Assembly (NCBI GenBank): GCA_051005695.1
Contig: JBPCJC010000062.1
Span: forward strand, 7,856-71,855
From: JACCTI01 sp051005695
GTDB taxonomy: Bacteria; Verrucomicrobiota; Verrucomicrobiia; Chthoniobacterales; UBA10450
Length of the DNA: 64,000 nt
Direction of reading: 5' to 3'
The notes below the pieces were generated by a model. It searched no databases and was not told where the DNA came from. It saw nothing but the letters and a program-made list of their open reading frames with translations. Shown one piece after another: positions 45,095 through 55,048 of the stretch (positions within the stretch are counted from its first letter, which is position 1; the number at the start of each line of letters is the position of its first letter). The position numbers were made by a program, and so were the translations under genes.

Positions 45095-46560
45095 AACGAA
45101 TCTTCATTTCGTGGTTTCCAGCGCTTCTAATTCTGTTCGTTTCCTTTTCCGCGAGTGCGGATCCGATCACCATCGGTTCGAAAAAATTCACCGAATCCTA
45201 CGTCCTCGCAGAGATCGCCCGGAACTCGTTAGACTCCGCCGGCTTCACCGCCGAACACCGCCAGGGGATGGGCGGCACGATCATTCTTTGGGAAGCGCTC
45301 CGCACCGGCCAGATCAGTCTCTATCCCGATTACACCGGCACCATCGCGGAGGAGATTTTGCGGAAACCCGGTGTGGTTTCCCTCGATAATCTTCGCTCGG
45401 AGCTCGCTTCGTTCGGCGTCGGAATTTCTAACGAACTCGGCTTCAATAACACCTACGCACTGGTGATGCGGCGCTCCACCGCGGCGGCGAAGCACATCAG
45501 CAAAATCAGCGATCTGCGCGCTCATCCGGAATTAAAATTTGGCCTGACCCACGAGTTTCTCGATCGCCGCGACGGCTGGCGCCCGCTCGCCGAACGTTAC
45601 GGCCTAACGACACCTGACCTCGCCGGAATCGACCACGGCCTCGGCTACGAAGCGCTGCGCAACGGTTCGATCGACGTCAAGGACGCCTACTCCACGGACG
45701 CGAAAATCGCCGAGTTCGATCTCGTTGCACTGATCGACGATCTCGGATTTTTTCCGCAGTACAAAGCCGTCTTCCTCTTCCGATTATCGCTCCCGTCCGG
45801 CGCGATCGACGCCCTCCAAAAAATATCCGGCACTCTTGACGAAGCGCGCATGATTCGGCTCAACGCCGAAGCCGAACACACCAAAAATTACGCTCGCGCG
45901 GCCGACTTGTATTTCGGCGATCACACCACCTCGCACGGCGAAACTCTCGCGCACAAAATCCTCCGCTGGACCGCGCGGCACCTGGAACTCGCCGGCATCT
46001 CCCTGCTTCTATCGGTCATCGTCGGAGTGCCACTCGGCATCGTCGCCAGCCGCGGCGGCGCCCTCGGTCATATCATTCTCGCCCTCACCAGCGCCGTGCA
46101 AACCATCCCGTCACTCGCGTTGCTCGCCTTGCTCGTGCCCGTGCCGTTCTTCGGAATTAGCGCACGCACCGCGATCGCCGCGCTCTTTCTTTACGGCTTG
46201 CTGCCGATCGTGCGCAACACCGCCACCGGGCTGCAAAACATTGCCCCGGCGATCCGCGAATCTGCCATTGCCCTTGGCCTAACGAGTGGTGCGCGGCTCC
46301 GCCAAATCTATCTGCCGATCGCTTCGCGCACTATTCTCGCCGGGATCAAAACCAGCGCGGTAATCAACATCGGCACTGCCACCCTCGCCGCGCTCATCGG
46401 CGCCGGCGGTCTCGGCGAACCCATCATCAGCGGCCTGAACCTGAACGATCACGCGACCATCTTGCAGGGCGCGATTCCCGCCGCCGTTCTCGCACTCCTC
46501 GTCCAATGGACGTTCGATCTGCTCGATAGGGTCGTCATACCAAAAGGCCTGCGCGTGTAG
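45091..46560 (+). CDS. Fused substrate-binding protein/permease of a betaine-type ABC importer (candidate EgtU)
   Basis: A 489-residue protein with a signal peptide (about 1-23, ending SASA), a type-2 substrate-binding domain (about 24-275; IGSKKFTESYVLAEI, LYPDYTGTIAEE, DAYSTDAKI) and a five- or six-helix permease domain (about 290-489) with the EAA loop IRESAIALGLTSG and PIASRTILAG. OpuC-type systems encode these parts separately. The known ergothioneine importer EgtU is also a fusion, but from memory has the permease first and the binding domain last; here the order is reversed. Cargo inferred from the egtB-egtD context: ergothioneine, or a precursor betaine such as hercynine. Confidence 0.88.
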   Translation: MKRIFISWFPALLILFVSFSASADPITIGSKKFTESYVLAEIARNSLDSAGFTAEHRQGMGGTIILWEALRTGQISLYPDYTGTIAEEILRKPGVVSLDNLRSELASFGVGISNELGFNNTYALVMRRSTAAAKHISKISDLRAHPELKFGLTHEFLDRRDGWRPLAERYGLTTPDLAGIDHGLGYEALRNGSIDVKDAYSTDAKIAEFDLVALIDDLGFFPQYKAVFLFRLSLPSGAIDALQKISGTLDEARMIRLNAEAEHTKNYARAADLYFGDHTTSHGETLAHKILRWTARHLELAGISLLLSVIVGVPLGIVASRGGALGHIILALTSAVQTIPSLALLALLVPVPFFGISARTAIAALFLYGLLPIVRNTATGLQNIAPAIRESAIALGLTSGARLRQIYLPIASRTILAGIKTSAVINIGTATLAALIGAGGLGEPIISGLNLNDHATILQGAIPAAVLALLVQWTFDLLDRVVIPKGLRV

Positions 46561-46571
46561 CAGATTGCTCG

Positions 46572-47936
46572 ATGGCGATTGCTTCAACCAATCCGGCGAC
46601 CGGAATAACGCAGCGCGAATTCGACGCGCTCAGCCCGCAGGAAATTGAAACCCGACTGCGCCGGGCCGAGAACGCCTTTGCCCAACATCGACAGACCTCC
46701 TTCGCGCAACGCGCCCAGTGCCTGCGCCAAGCTGCGGATTTGCTCGAGGCGGAGAAGGATTCGTTAGGCCGGACGATCACGCTGGAGATGGGAAAGCTTT
46801 TGTCGGCCTCGATCAGTGAAATCGAAAAATGCGCGAGCGGTTGCCGCTTTTACGCGGAGCATGCTGAGCGTTTCCTCGCCGACCAACCGATCGCATCGGA
46901 TTCGACTCGCAGTTTCGTTCGCTATCAGCCACTTGGCCCAGTGCTCGCGATCATGCCGTGGAATTTTCCTTTCTGGCAGGTCTTTCGTTTCGCCGCGCCG
47001 GCCTTAATGGCTGGCAATGTCGGCTTGCTCAAACATGCCGCGAACGTCCCGCAGTGCGCGCTCGCGATTGAAGATATTTTTCGGCGCGTGGGTTTTGCGG
47101 AAGGTGTTTTTCAGACGCTGCTGATCGAGAGCAAACAAACCCGCGCGATCATCGAAGATCCGCGGATCAAAGCGGTGACCTTGACCGGGAGCGAGCGCGC
47201 CGGCAGCGAAGTCGCAAGCATCGCTGCAAAGCAAATCAAGAAGGCGGTGCTCGAGCTTGGTGGGAGCGATCCGTTTGTCGTCATGCCGAGCGCGGATTTC
47301 GCGGCTGCGCTCAAGACTGCGGTGACTGCGCGGACGATCAACAACGGGCAATCGTGCATCGCGGCTAAGCGCTTCATCATTGCCGACGAAATCTACGAAA
47401 AATTTCTCGGGCAATTTGTCGAGCGCATGCGCGGGTTGCAGATCGGCGACCCGTTGGATGCAGCGACGGAGATAGGGCCGCTGGCGAACGAAGAGATTCT
47501 GCGTGGCGTTGACGATCAAGTGCAGGTGTCGATCAAAGCCGGCGCGAAACTCTTGTGCGGTGGAAAACGAATCGATCGCCCGGGCTTCTTCTACGAACCG
47601 ACGGTGCTCGCCGACGTCCCGGCAGATTCTCCCGCGGCCAAAGAGGAGATCTTCGGACCGGTGGCGGCGTTCTTCCGCGTGAAGGACACCGCGGGCGCAA
47701 TCGCCCTCGCAAACGACACGACGTTTGGCCTCGGCGCGAGCGTCTGGACTAACAACCAGTCCGAGCAGGAGCAGTTCGCCGATGAGATCGAAGCCGGGAT
47801 GGTTTTCATCAACGCCATGGTTGTCTCCGATCCTCGTCTGCCCTTCGGTGGAGTGAAGCGCTCCGGCTTCGGCCGCGAGCTCGGCGCGGAAGGGATTCGG
47901 GAGTTCGTCAACGTGAAGACGGTGGTCGTGGCCTAA
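46572..47936 (+). CDS. NAD(P)-dependent aldehyde dehydrogenase, succinate-semialdehyde type
   Basis: A 454-residue aldehyde dehydrogenase. MPWNFPFWQVFRFAAPAL (cofactor cleft), LTGSERAG, the general base Glu in LELGGSDPFVV and the nucleophile Cys in NNGQSCIAAKR are present. The tail LPFGGVKRSGFGRELG is typical of succinate-semialdehyde dehydrogenases of the GabD2/Sad type. It starts 11 bp after the transporter gene and so ends the egt transcription unit, although a link with ergothioneine is not evident. The TAA stop lies within an exact copy of the iterated 9-mer. Confidence 0.9.
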   Translation: MAIASTNPATGITQREFDALSPQEIETRLRRAENAFAQHRQTSFAQRAQCLRQAADLLEAEKDSLGRTITLEMGKLLSASISEIEKCASGCRFYAEHAERFLADQPIASDSTRSFVRYQPLGPVLAIMPWNFPFWQVFRFAAPALMAGNVGLLKHAANVPQCALAIEDIFRRVGFAEGVFQTLLIESKQTRAIIEDPRIKAVTLTGSERAGSEVASIAAKQIKKAVLELGGSDPFVVMPSADFAAALKTAVTARTINNGQSCIAAKRFIIADEIYEKFLGQFVERMRGLQIGDPLDAATEIGPLANEEILRGVDDQVQVSIKAGAKLLCGGKRIDRPGFFYEPTVLADVPADSPAAKEEIFGPVAAFFRVKDTAGAIALANDTTFGLGASVWTNNQSEQEQFADEIEAGMVFINAMVVSDPRLPFGGVKRSGFGRELGAEGIREFVNVKTVVVA

Positions 47937-47956
47937 CGAGTGGTCTTCCCGCTCGC

Positions 47957-48000
47957 GTGTCATTCCCGAAGCGGCGAAGCGCGCCGCGCACGCGGCGAGG
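47957..48000. repeat. Diverged single arm of the family-1 inverted repeat
   Basis: GTGTCATTCCCGAAGCGGCG followed by AAGCGCGCCG resembles the complement of the right arm of the 2491-2614 element (GTCATCCTGAGG, GGCGAAGCGCGCC). No second arm is seen. It lies in the 130-bp gap between the aldehyde dehydrogenase and the S46 peptidase gene. Confidence 0.4.
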
Positions 48001-48066
48001 CCTCACCGTCCTGCAAATCTTTCCCGCGCCGATTTGTTCCCGCGGAGTCGTCCGCTAAGGTGCGTG

Positions 48067-50176
48067 ATGATTTCAGCGCGCATCTTCGCCAGCTTGTTCT
48101 CGTTAGGCCTCTCCGTCGTTTCCCTTCAGGCCGATGAAGGCATGTGGCTTTTCAACAACCCGCCGTTGAAGCAATTCAAGGAGAAATATCAGTTCGAGCC
48201 GACGCCGCAGTGGCTCGAACATCTGCAGAAAGCGAGCGTGCGCTTTAATTCCGGCGGCAGCGGTTCGTTCGTCTCCGCGGATGGCCTGGTAATCACGAAC
48301 CATCACGTCGGCCTCGACACTCTGCAGAAAATCTCGAGCGAGACGAACAATTACGTGCGCGACGGCTTCTACGCGAAAACGCGCGCGGAAGAACCGAAGG
48401 CGACGGATTTGGAATTGAACGAGCTCATCTCGATCGAGGACGTGACTGCGCGGGTGAACGCCGGTGTGCCCGCGGGCTTATCGGCCGATGAGGCGAGCAA
48501 GGCGCGGGCGAAAGTGATCGCGGAAATCGAAAAGGAGAGCAAAGACAAAACCGGTCTGCGCTCGGACGTGGTCCCGCTTTATCAGGGCGGTGTTTACAAT
48601 TTGTATCGCTACAAAGCGCTACGACGACGTCCGTCTGGTTTTCGCGCCCGAGGAGCAGATCGCGTTTTACGGCGGCGATCCGGATAATTTCGAGTATCCG
48701 CGCTTCGATCTCGATATCTGTATCTTCCGCGCCTACGAAAACGGCCAGCCGGCGAAGATCGAGCACTTCCTGAAATGGAATACCAAAGGCCCGAGCGACG
48801 GCGAACTGACCTTCGTCAGTGGGCATCCTGGCCGGACGGATCGGCAATTGACCGCGAGCGAACTGGCAGAGATCCGGGACGCGGAAGTTCCGTATCTGCT
48901 GAGCATGTTCAATCGCCGCGAAGTTTTTCTCGATGCTTTCGCGAAACGGAGTTTCGAGAACGCGCGGCGCGTGCAGGAAGACGTCCGCGGCGTGGAAAAT
49001 AATCGCAAGCGTTACGATGGCTATTTAACGGCGCTGCTCGATCCGGAAGTCTGGAGCGCGATCGAACAACGCGAGCAAAAACTGCGGGGCGAAATGAGTG
49101 GCAACGCGAAGTTCAAGGGGACACTCAGCGCCTACGACCGGATCAAAAATGCGCAGGAGGAAACCGCGAAGATTCTGCCGGTCTACCATTACTTCGAAAC
49201 CTCTCGCGGAACGGCGGGCGCGACCTATCGAGCGCCGCGCGCATTTTACAGTACGCTCTTCAAGTATGCGCGACGCCTTCTGCGCGCCGGGGACGAGCGC
49301 GTGAAATCGAACGGTGAACGTTTTCCGGAATTCCGCGACAGCAACCGCGAATCGCTCGAGCTCGACCTCTTCTCGCCCGAGCCGGTGCATGAAGACGTGG
49401 AGCAAGCGACGCTGACCGATTCGCTGACCGACATGACCACGCGATTCGGCGTGACCGATCCGCTCGTCCTACAAGTTCTCGCCGGGAAGTCGCCCACGGA
49501 GCGCGCGGCCGAATTAGTCAAGAGCACGAAGCTGAAGGATCCCGCATTGCGCAAACAACTTTACGAAGGCGGGGCGGCGGCTGTTTCCGCGGCGAAAGAT
49601 CCGATGATCGAACTCGCCCGACTGGTCGATGAACCGGCACGCGCGGCGCGAAAAGTTTACGAAGCACAGAATGAAACCAAGCAACAGGCCTACGCGGAGA
49701 TCGCGAACGCGCGCTTCACTCTGGAAGGCACGAGCTCGTACCCCGACGCCACTTTCACTCTTCGTTTGTCCTACGGACCGCTCCGCGGCTACGAGGAGAA
49801 CGGCCAAACCGTTCCTGCCCTCACGAACATCGCCGGGCTCTATGAACGCGCGGCCGAGCACAAGAACGAGCCGCCCTTCGATCTCCCAAAACGTTGGATC
49901 GAGCGGAAGGGAAAGTTGAATCTGGACACGCCCTTCAACTTTGTTTCCGACGCCGATATTATCGGCGGGAATAGCGGCAGCCCGGTGGTGAACAAGGCGA
50001 ATGAATTCGTCGGAATCATTTTCGATGGGAACATCCAGTCGTTAGTCCTGGATGGCATTTTCTCCAACAAACAGGCGCGCGCTGTCAGTGTGGATTCCGC
50101 GGCCATCAGCGAAGCTTTGCGCAAGGTCTATGATGCGAACGCGCTCGCGGATGAGTTGGAAGGCGCGAAGAAATAA
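48067..50176 (+). pseudogene. S46-family dipeptidyl-peptidase (DPP7/DPP11-like), frameshifted
   Basis: Two reading frames together give about 702 residues, the usual size of S46 peptidases, which remove dipeptides from peptide N-termini in the periplasm. Frame 1 (48067 to about 48619) has a signal peptide (ending LQA), DEGMWLFNN and the catalytic His in VITNHHVGLDTL. After LYRYK one extra base near 48620 shifts the frame; frame 2 continues RYDDVRLVFAPEEQIAFYGG, FEYPRFDLD and the Ser motif IIGGNSGSPVVN. Both halves keep good family sequence, so the damage is recent or is a sequencing error. The second frame has an internal ATG at 48590 but would lack export and the His. Confidence 0.88.
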
Positions 50177-50202
50177 CGCGCCGCGACAACCGCTCCGGCA
50201 AT

Positions 50203-50324
50203 GCCATCCTGAGTCGCGCAGACGACGGAGGATCTCGCGCCGGGCGACTGGTTACGCTAGGTCGCAATGGGCGACCAAGGGTAGTAGTGAGATCCCTCGG
50301 CGCGCTCCGCCGCCTCGGGATGAC
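50203..50324. repeat. Inverted-repeat element, family 1, copy B
   Basis: The ends CATCCTGAG (50205-50213) and CTCGGGATG (50314-50322) pair with one mismatch. The right arm from about 50290 (GATCC, CTCGGCGCGCT, CGCC) matches copy A. The inner 70 bp differ from copy A. It sits between the convergent S46 and DUF1761 genes and may also act in transcription termination. Confidence 0.7.
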
Positions 50325-50352
50325 ACACTCGGGAGGAAGGCGCCGCTCGCAG

Positions 50353-50769
50353 CTACCCAAGCCACCACGCCGTGATCAACGACGCGAGCAAAGCATTCGT
50401 TAACCAGGTCAGCAGCAACCCAAAAATAACCAGCGGGTGCAGGTTCACGTAGATGAAATTGTTAATCAATACCGGCGCGGCCAGGGCGGCCCAGGCGAGG
50501 ATGGCAAACCAGACGGCGCCGTAAAAGCCTTGGCCCAAACTGCCGCCGTTGCCGCGCGCGACCATGACATACAACGTCGCGATCACGATGGCAGCGCCGA
50601 GGGTTACCAGGCTGGAAATGGCGTGGCTCAGGCCGGTTTCGCGCCGCCAAGTTTGCGGAGTGCGCGCTTGAAATTTGTGGAAGACGAGCCCGACCCAAAA
50701 CCAGCTGGTGAAAATGGAGATGAGGCCAGCGATGACGCCGGGGACGAAGGCGATGCGGAGCGAGTTCAT
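50353..50769 (-). CDS. DUF1761-like small membrane protein
   Basis: A 138-residue protein with four membrane segments (about 5-25, 50-70, 80-100 and 110-135) and WFWVGLVFHKFQ near the first helix, a pattern close to DUF1761. Function unknown. The start is the ATG giving MNSLRIAF; a longer version would overlap the dienelactone hydrolase stop. It is the last gene of a three-gene unit with doxX-like and hydrolase genes. Confidence 0.65.
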   Translation of the reverse strand: MNSLRIAFVPGVIAGLISIFTSWFWVGLVFHKFQARTPQTWRRETGLSHAISSLVTLGAAIVIATLYVMVARGNGGSLGQGFYGAVWFAILAWAALAAPVLINNFIYVNLHPLVIFGLLLTWLTNALLASLITAWWLG

Positions 50770-50789
50770 GGGGGAAACCGGTGGAGTGA

Positions 50790-51590
50790 CTACAACATTT
50801 TTAGCAAGGTTTTCCAGCGCGCCCACGCGTCGTCGCGGGCTTTTTTGTTGGCTTCGTCGGCACCCGGCATTTCGCCTTCGCGCATGAAACCGTGGCCGGC
50901 GCCGGCGTAGGTTACCGGCTCATATTTTTTGCCGGCGGCTTTCATCAGCTCCTGGCCTTTCGGAATGGTTGCGCCAACGCGCGCATCTTTCTCGCCGTAG
51001 AATCCGTAGACCGGGCAGGCGATTCTCGCGGCGTCAGCGGCATCATCGACCGCGGTTCCGTAAAAGGAATACGCCGCCTTGAGTTTCGGATTCACGCTCG
51101 CGTAACCAAACGCCCAACCGCCGCCCCAGCAAAATCCGGCCACCGCGAGCGTGCCGTTGCTCGCGGGAATTTTCTCCGCGTACGCGGCGGTTGCATTTAA
51201 ATCGGCAATCACCTGCGCTTTCGGCAGGGCCGAAATCGCTTTGCGCGCGCCGTCGATATCGGCATAGGTCTGGCCGCTAAGCAGGTCCGGCGCGATCGCG
51301 ATCACGCCATTCTCTGCCAGTTGATCGCAGACGCAGCGGACCCAATCCGTCAGACCAAAGATTTCGTGAATCACGAGCACGACTGGCGCTTTCTCTTTGC
51401 GTTCCGGATAGACGATGAACGCCTTCAGCGTGCGCGCACCGCTCTTGAATTCCACCCATTCGCCATGACGCGGCGAATTATTCAGCCGCGGCTTCGCCCA
51501 ATCCTGCGCGGCACTTGGCTGCCAGGCGATCGCGCAAAAGAGCGCCGCGAGAAAAAAAATGCGCGCCGATTTTGGGAGAAGTTCGTTCAT
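50790..51590 (-). CDS. Exported dienelactone hydrolase family protein
   Basis: A 266-residue alpha/beta hydrolase with a signal peptide (about 1-27, ending PSAA). The DLH triad is visible: Cys in VAGFCWGGGW, Asp in GEKDARVG and His in GAGHGFMRE. VLVIHEIFGLTDWV forms the oxyanion stretch. Export is unusual compared with catabolic dienelactone hydrolases, and no aromatic-ring-cleavage gene is nearby, so a different periplasmic ester is likely the substrate. Its ATG overlaps the doxX-like stop by 4 bp. Confidence 0.87.
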   Translation of the reverse strand: MNELLPKSARIFFLAALFCAIAWQPSAAQDWAKPRLNNSPRHGEWVEFKSGARTLKAFIVYPERKEKAPVVLVIHEIFGLTDWVRCVCDQLAENGVIAIAPDLLSGQTYADIDGARKAISALPKAQVIADLNATAAYAEKIPASNGTLAVAGFCWGGGWAFGYASVNPKLKAAYSFYGTAVDDAADAARIACPVYGFYGEKDARVGATIPKGQELMKAAGKKYEPVTYAGAGHGFMREGEMPGADEANKKARDDAWARWKTLLKML

Positions 51591-51991
51591 GTTAAATGGC
51601 CGCGTTGGTTCGCGCCGCGGAAGATCATCGCATCGAGACTCCACGGCCCGCCGCCGCGGAAAAAGATGTAGAGAAAGACGAAGCAATAAACGACCGCGAG
51701 TTCGCCTTTATTGACGATCGGCAACGGCGACGTCGGGAAATGCGCCATGAAATAAGCCACCGCCATCATGCCGCTGGCGAAAAAGGCCGCCGGCCGGGTA
51801 AGCAAGCCGAGGGCGATCAAGAGCCCGCCGACGAGCTCGATGATTCCGCCGAACAGCATCATCCCGTGCGCCTCGCCTTTGCCACCAAACATGCCGAAGA
51901 GCTTTTGCGCGCCGTGGCAGACGAACATCAGACCGACGATCAGGCGCAGGAGCGCGTAAAAGTAACCGGAGTATTTTTCGAGAGAATTCAC
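51587..51991 (-). CDS. DoxX family membrane protein
   Basis: A 134-residue protein with four membrane helices and the DoxX pattern LLRLIVGLMFVCHGAQKLFG, then GGIIELVGGLLIALGLLTRPAAF. DoxX proteins are linked to oxidative-stress or sulfur-compound oxidation systems but their reaction is uncertain. The GTG giving VNSLEKYSGY was taken as start; the longer frame overlaps the divergent M16 gene's upstream region and has no homology. First gene of the three-gene unit. Confidence 0.82.
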   Translation of the reverse strand: MNSLEKYSGYFYALLRLIVGLMFVCHGAQKLFGMFGGKGEAHGMMLFGGIIELVGGLLIALGLLTRPAAFFASGMMAVAYFMAHFPTSPLPIVNKGELAVVYCFVFLYIFFRGGGPWSLDAMIFRGANQRGHLT

Positions 51992-52143
51992 CGAGCCAAG
52001 CTGCGCGATGCGGCTTCTCGATGTCAAGATTGGCGCGTGCGGGAAATGGTAACGTTGTTTCGCTGAACGTCCGCGGATGCGAATTGTCGAATCCCGTTCA
52101 ACTGCAGAGGCGCGGCTCGATCTCGCCGCCACTCTTCGTGCTC

Positions 52144-55029
52144 ATGAATCAACACTTCCGCCGCTTCGTTTTTTTCTTCGCGCTTTCGCTTTCGCCGCTC
52201 GCGGCCAGGACGACGCCGCCGCAGCCGGCATCGCCCGCGCCGAAGCCGCTCCCGTTTCCGCAGGCAGGGAGCGATCTCCAGCCCGATCCCGCGGCGCATT
52301 TCGGAACCTTGCCTAACGGATTGCGTTACGTCGTCATGCCGAACCATGAACCGAAAGGCCGCGCCTCCTTGCGGCTCCTCGTCCTCACCGGTTCGCTCTA
52401 CGAAAAAGATGATCAACGGGGCCTCGCGCATTTTCTCGAGCACATGGCTTTCAACGGCAGCGAGCATTACGCCCCCGGCACGCTCGTGGAATTTTTCCAG
52501 CGCATGGGCATGAGCTTCGGCGGCGACACCAACGCCAGCACCAATTTCGATCGCACCACTTACCTGCTCGAGCTCGCGCACGCCGACGACGCCACTCTCA
52601 CCGAAGGCTTGCGCGTCTTCCGCGATTACGCCGGCGGCCTGCTCCTCTCCGACGCGGAGATTAACAAAGAGCGCGGGGTGATTCTTTCCGAAAAGCGCGT
52701 GAGCGACTCCGTTCCCTACCGGACTTTTGTCGCGCAATTCGACGCCATGCTCGGGACGACGCTGCTCCCGAAACGCCTGCCGATCGGCGAACCGGAAATC
52801 ATCAGCCAAGCGCCGCGCGCGCGTTTCACAGATTTTTGGAACACCTGGTATCGCCCGGAGCGAATGGTCCTGGTCGTCGTCGGCGATTTCGAAGATCCGG
52901 CGGCGATCGAGAAAATGATCACGGCGAGCTTTACTGATTTGAAACCGCGCAGACCGGTGCGCCCCGATCCCTCGTTAGGCAAGCTCGCGCACTTCGAAGG
53001 TGTGCGTGCGATCTACCATCCCGATCCGGAAGACGCCGCCACCGGCATCTCGATCGACCAGATCACGCCGTATGCGCACGAGCCCGATTCAAAAGCGCGC
53101 CAACTAAAACGTCTCCCCCGCGCGCTCGCGCTCGCGATGCTCAATCGTCGCTTCTCCATCCTCGCGAAAAAAGAAGGCGCGCCTTTCGTTTCCGCCTCTG
53201 TCGCAGTTAACGAGCAGTTCGATTTCCTGCGCGACGCCGGGATCGACGTTTCCTGCAAACCGGAAAACTGGCAGGCCGCACTCGCGGTCGGCGAACAGGA
53301 ATTGCGCCGCGCGCTCGAGCACGGTTTCACCAAAGCCGAACTGGCGGAAGCCGCCGCCAACCTGAGCAATCGCCTCGAACAAGCGGTCAAGACCGCGAGC
53401 ACCCGCCACTCGAATCACCTCGCGAACGAAATCGTGCAGAATGTTTTTGCCGGCGAAGTCTTCACCACGCCGACGGATGATCTCGCGCTCTTCAAACCCG
53501 CGCTCGCAAAAATTACGCCTAACGACTGCCTGGCTGCGCTCAAGTCGGATTACGGCGCGCCTGGTCGTTTCGTCATGGTGACTGGGAACGCGAAAATCCC
53601 GGGCGATGCGACCGCGGCCATTTCCGCGGCATATAAACAGGCAAGCGCGGTCGCAGTCGCGCCGCCGACGGCAGACCAAAGCAGCGCCTGGGCTTACACC
53701 AATTTCGGTCCGCCGGGCGAAATCGCGAAACGCGAACACATCGCCGATCTCGATCTTGACCTGATCACTTTCAAAAACGGCGTCCGCCTTAATCTCAAGA
53801 AAACCGATTTCGAAGCCGGCAAAATTTCCCTGAGCGCGCGCGTCGGCAACGGCGGGATCACCGAACCGCCTAACGAGCGCGGCTTGTCCGCGATTTCGGC
53901 CGCGACTTTCATTGCCGGCGGGCTCGGAAAACACAGCGCCGATGATTTGCGCGAAATCCTCGCGGGCAAAAACGTCGGCTGGATTTTCGCGCCGGAGTCG
54001 GACAGTTTTCGTTTTGGCGGCGCGAGCACGCGCGATGATCTTCTGCTCGACCTGCAACTGCTCGCCGGCGAGCTGACCGATCCTGGTTATCGACCAGAAG
54101 CACTGCGGGTCGCGCGCAAAGGTTTGGAGCAACTTTACCTCTCTTTCAAACACACCGCCCACGGTCCGCTCTCGACGGAGATCGCCAACCTTCTCGCCAG
54201 CGGCGACCCGCGTTTCGGTTTGCCTAACGAACAAGTGATGATGTCGCGCAATCTCGACGAAGTGAAAAACTGGCTCGCTCCTTCGTTTGGCAAAGGCGCT
54301 CTCGAAGTCGCGCTGGTCGGAGATTTCGAGACCGACGCAGCGATCGCCGCAGCCGCGAAAACCATCGGGGCCTTGCCCGCGCGGGAACCGAAGCCGGAAC
54401 TCGCGGAGTTGAAAAAAATCAGCTTTCCGGCGCAACCGTTCGCGAAGGATTACCCGATCGACTCCGAGATTCCGAAGGGCTCGCTCATGCTTTATTGGCC
54501 GACGAACGACGGCCTCGATGTGCATCGTAATCGCCGGTTAAATTTGCTCTCGGCGGTTTTGAACGATCGCCTCCGCGTAAAAGTGCGGGAGGAAATCGGC
54601 GGCACTTACAGCCCGCACGCCGGCAGCAGCGCGAGCGATACTTTTCCCGGCTACGGCTACATCGCCGCGAGTATCGACGTCGACCCGCCGACCTCGGGAA
54701 AGATGGCCGACCTGGTGATTAACATCGCTGATGATCTGGCGCGTATCGGCGTCACTGAAGACGAACTGCAGCGCGCGCGACTCCCACTTTTGACTACCCT
54801 GAAGGAAACGTTGCGGAGCAATAGCTACTGGCTGAATTCCGTCCTCGCGCGCGCGCAGGAGCGACCGGAAGTGCTCGATTGGGCGCGCAATCGCATGGCC
54901 GATACCGAGAGCATCACGACCGCGGAGTTGAGCGCGCTCGCGAAAAAATATCTCGGACGCGAACACGTCTCCCGCGCGACCATTTTGCCGACTCCGAAAA
55001 CCGCCGCGGTCGCGCCTAACGAGAAGTAA
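52144..55029 (+). CDS. M16 family zinc metallopeptidase, exported
   Basis: A 961-residue two-pair M16 peptidase (pitrilysin/PqqL-like) with an N-terminal signal segment (about 1-21). The inverted zinc motif HFLEH (96-100) and the distal Glu in INKERGVILSEKR complete the metal site. The second half (from about 560, LDLDLITFKNGVRL) is the usual inactive M16 copy, with REEIGGTYSPHAG as the conserved substrate-binding Arg-Tyr region. It probably degrades peptides in the periplasm. The start is placed at MNQHFRRF; the upstream frame is not homologous. Confidence 0.93.
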   Translation: MNQHFRRFVFFFALSLSPLAARTTPPQPASPAPKPLPFPQAGSDLQPDPAAHFGTLPNGLRYVVMPNHEPKGRASLRLLVLTGSLYEKDDQRGLAHFLEHMAFNGSEHYAPGTLVEFFQRMGMSFGGDTNASTNFDRTTYLLELAHADDATLTEGLRVFRDYAGGLLLSDAEINKERGVILSEKRVSDSVPYRTFVAQFDAMLGTTLLPKRLPIGEPEIISQAPRARFTDFWNTWYRPERMVLVVVGDFEDPAAIEKMITASFTDLKPRRPVRPDPSLGKLAHFEGVRAIYHPDPEDAATGISIDQITPYAHEPDSKARQLKRLPRALALAMLNRRFSILAKKEGAPFVSASVAVNEQFDFLRDAGIDVSCKPENWQAALAVGEQELRRALEHGFTKAELAEAAANLSNRLEQAVKTASTRHSNHLANEIVQNVFAGEVFTTPTDDLALFKPALAKITPNDCLAALKSDYGAPGRFVMVTGNAKIPGDATAAISAAYKQASAVAVAPPTADQSSAWAYTNFGPPGEIAKREHIADLDLDLITFKNGVRLNLKKTDFEAGKISLSARVGNGGITEPPNERGLSAISAATFIAGGLGKHSADDLREILAGKNVGWIFAPESDSFRFGGASTRDDLLLDLQLLAGELTDPGYRPEALRVARKGLEQLYLSFKHTAHGPLSTEIANLLASGDPRFGLPNEQVMMSRNLDEVKNWLAPSFGKGALEVALVGDFETDAAIAAAAKTIGALPAREPKPELAELKKISFPAQPFAKDYPIDSEIPKGSLMLYWPTNDGLDVHRNRRLNLLSAVLNDRLRVKVREEIGGTYSPHAGSSASDTFPGYGYIAASIDVDPPTSGKMADLVINIADDLARIGVTEDELQRARLPLLTTLKETLRSNSYWLNSVLARAQERPEVLDWARNRMADTESITTAELSALAKKYLGREHVSRATILPTPKTAAVAPNEK

Positions 55030-55048
55030 CCCCACGTGAACCACGGAA

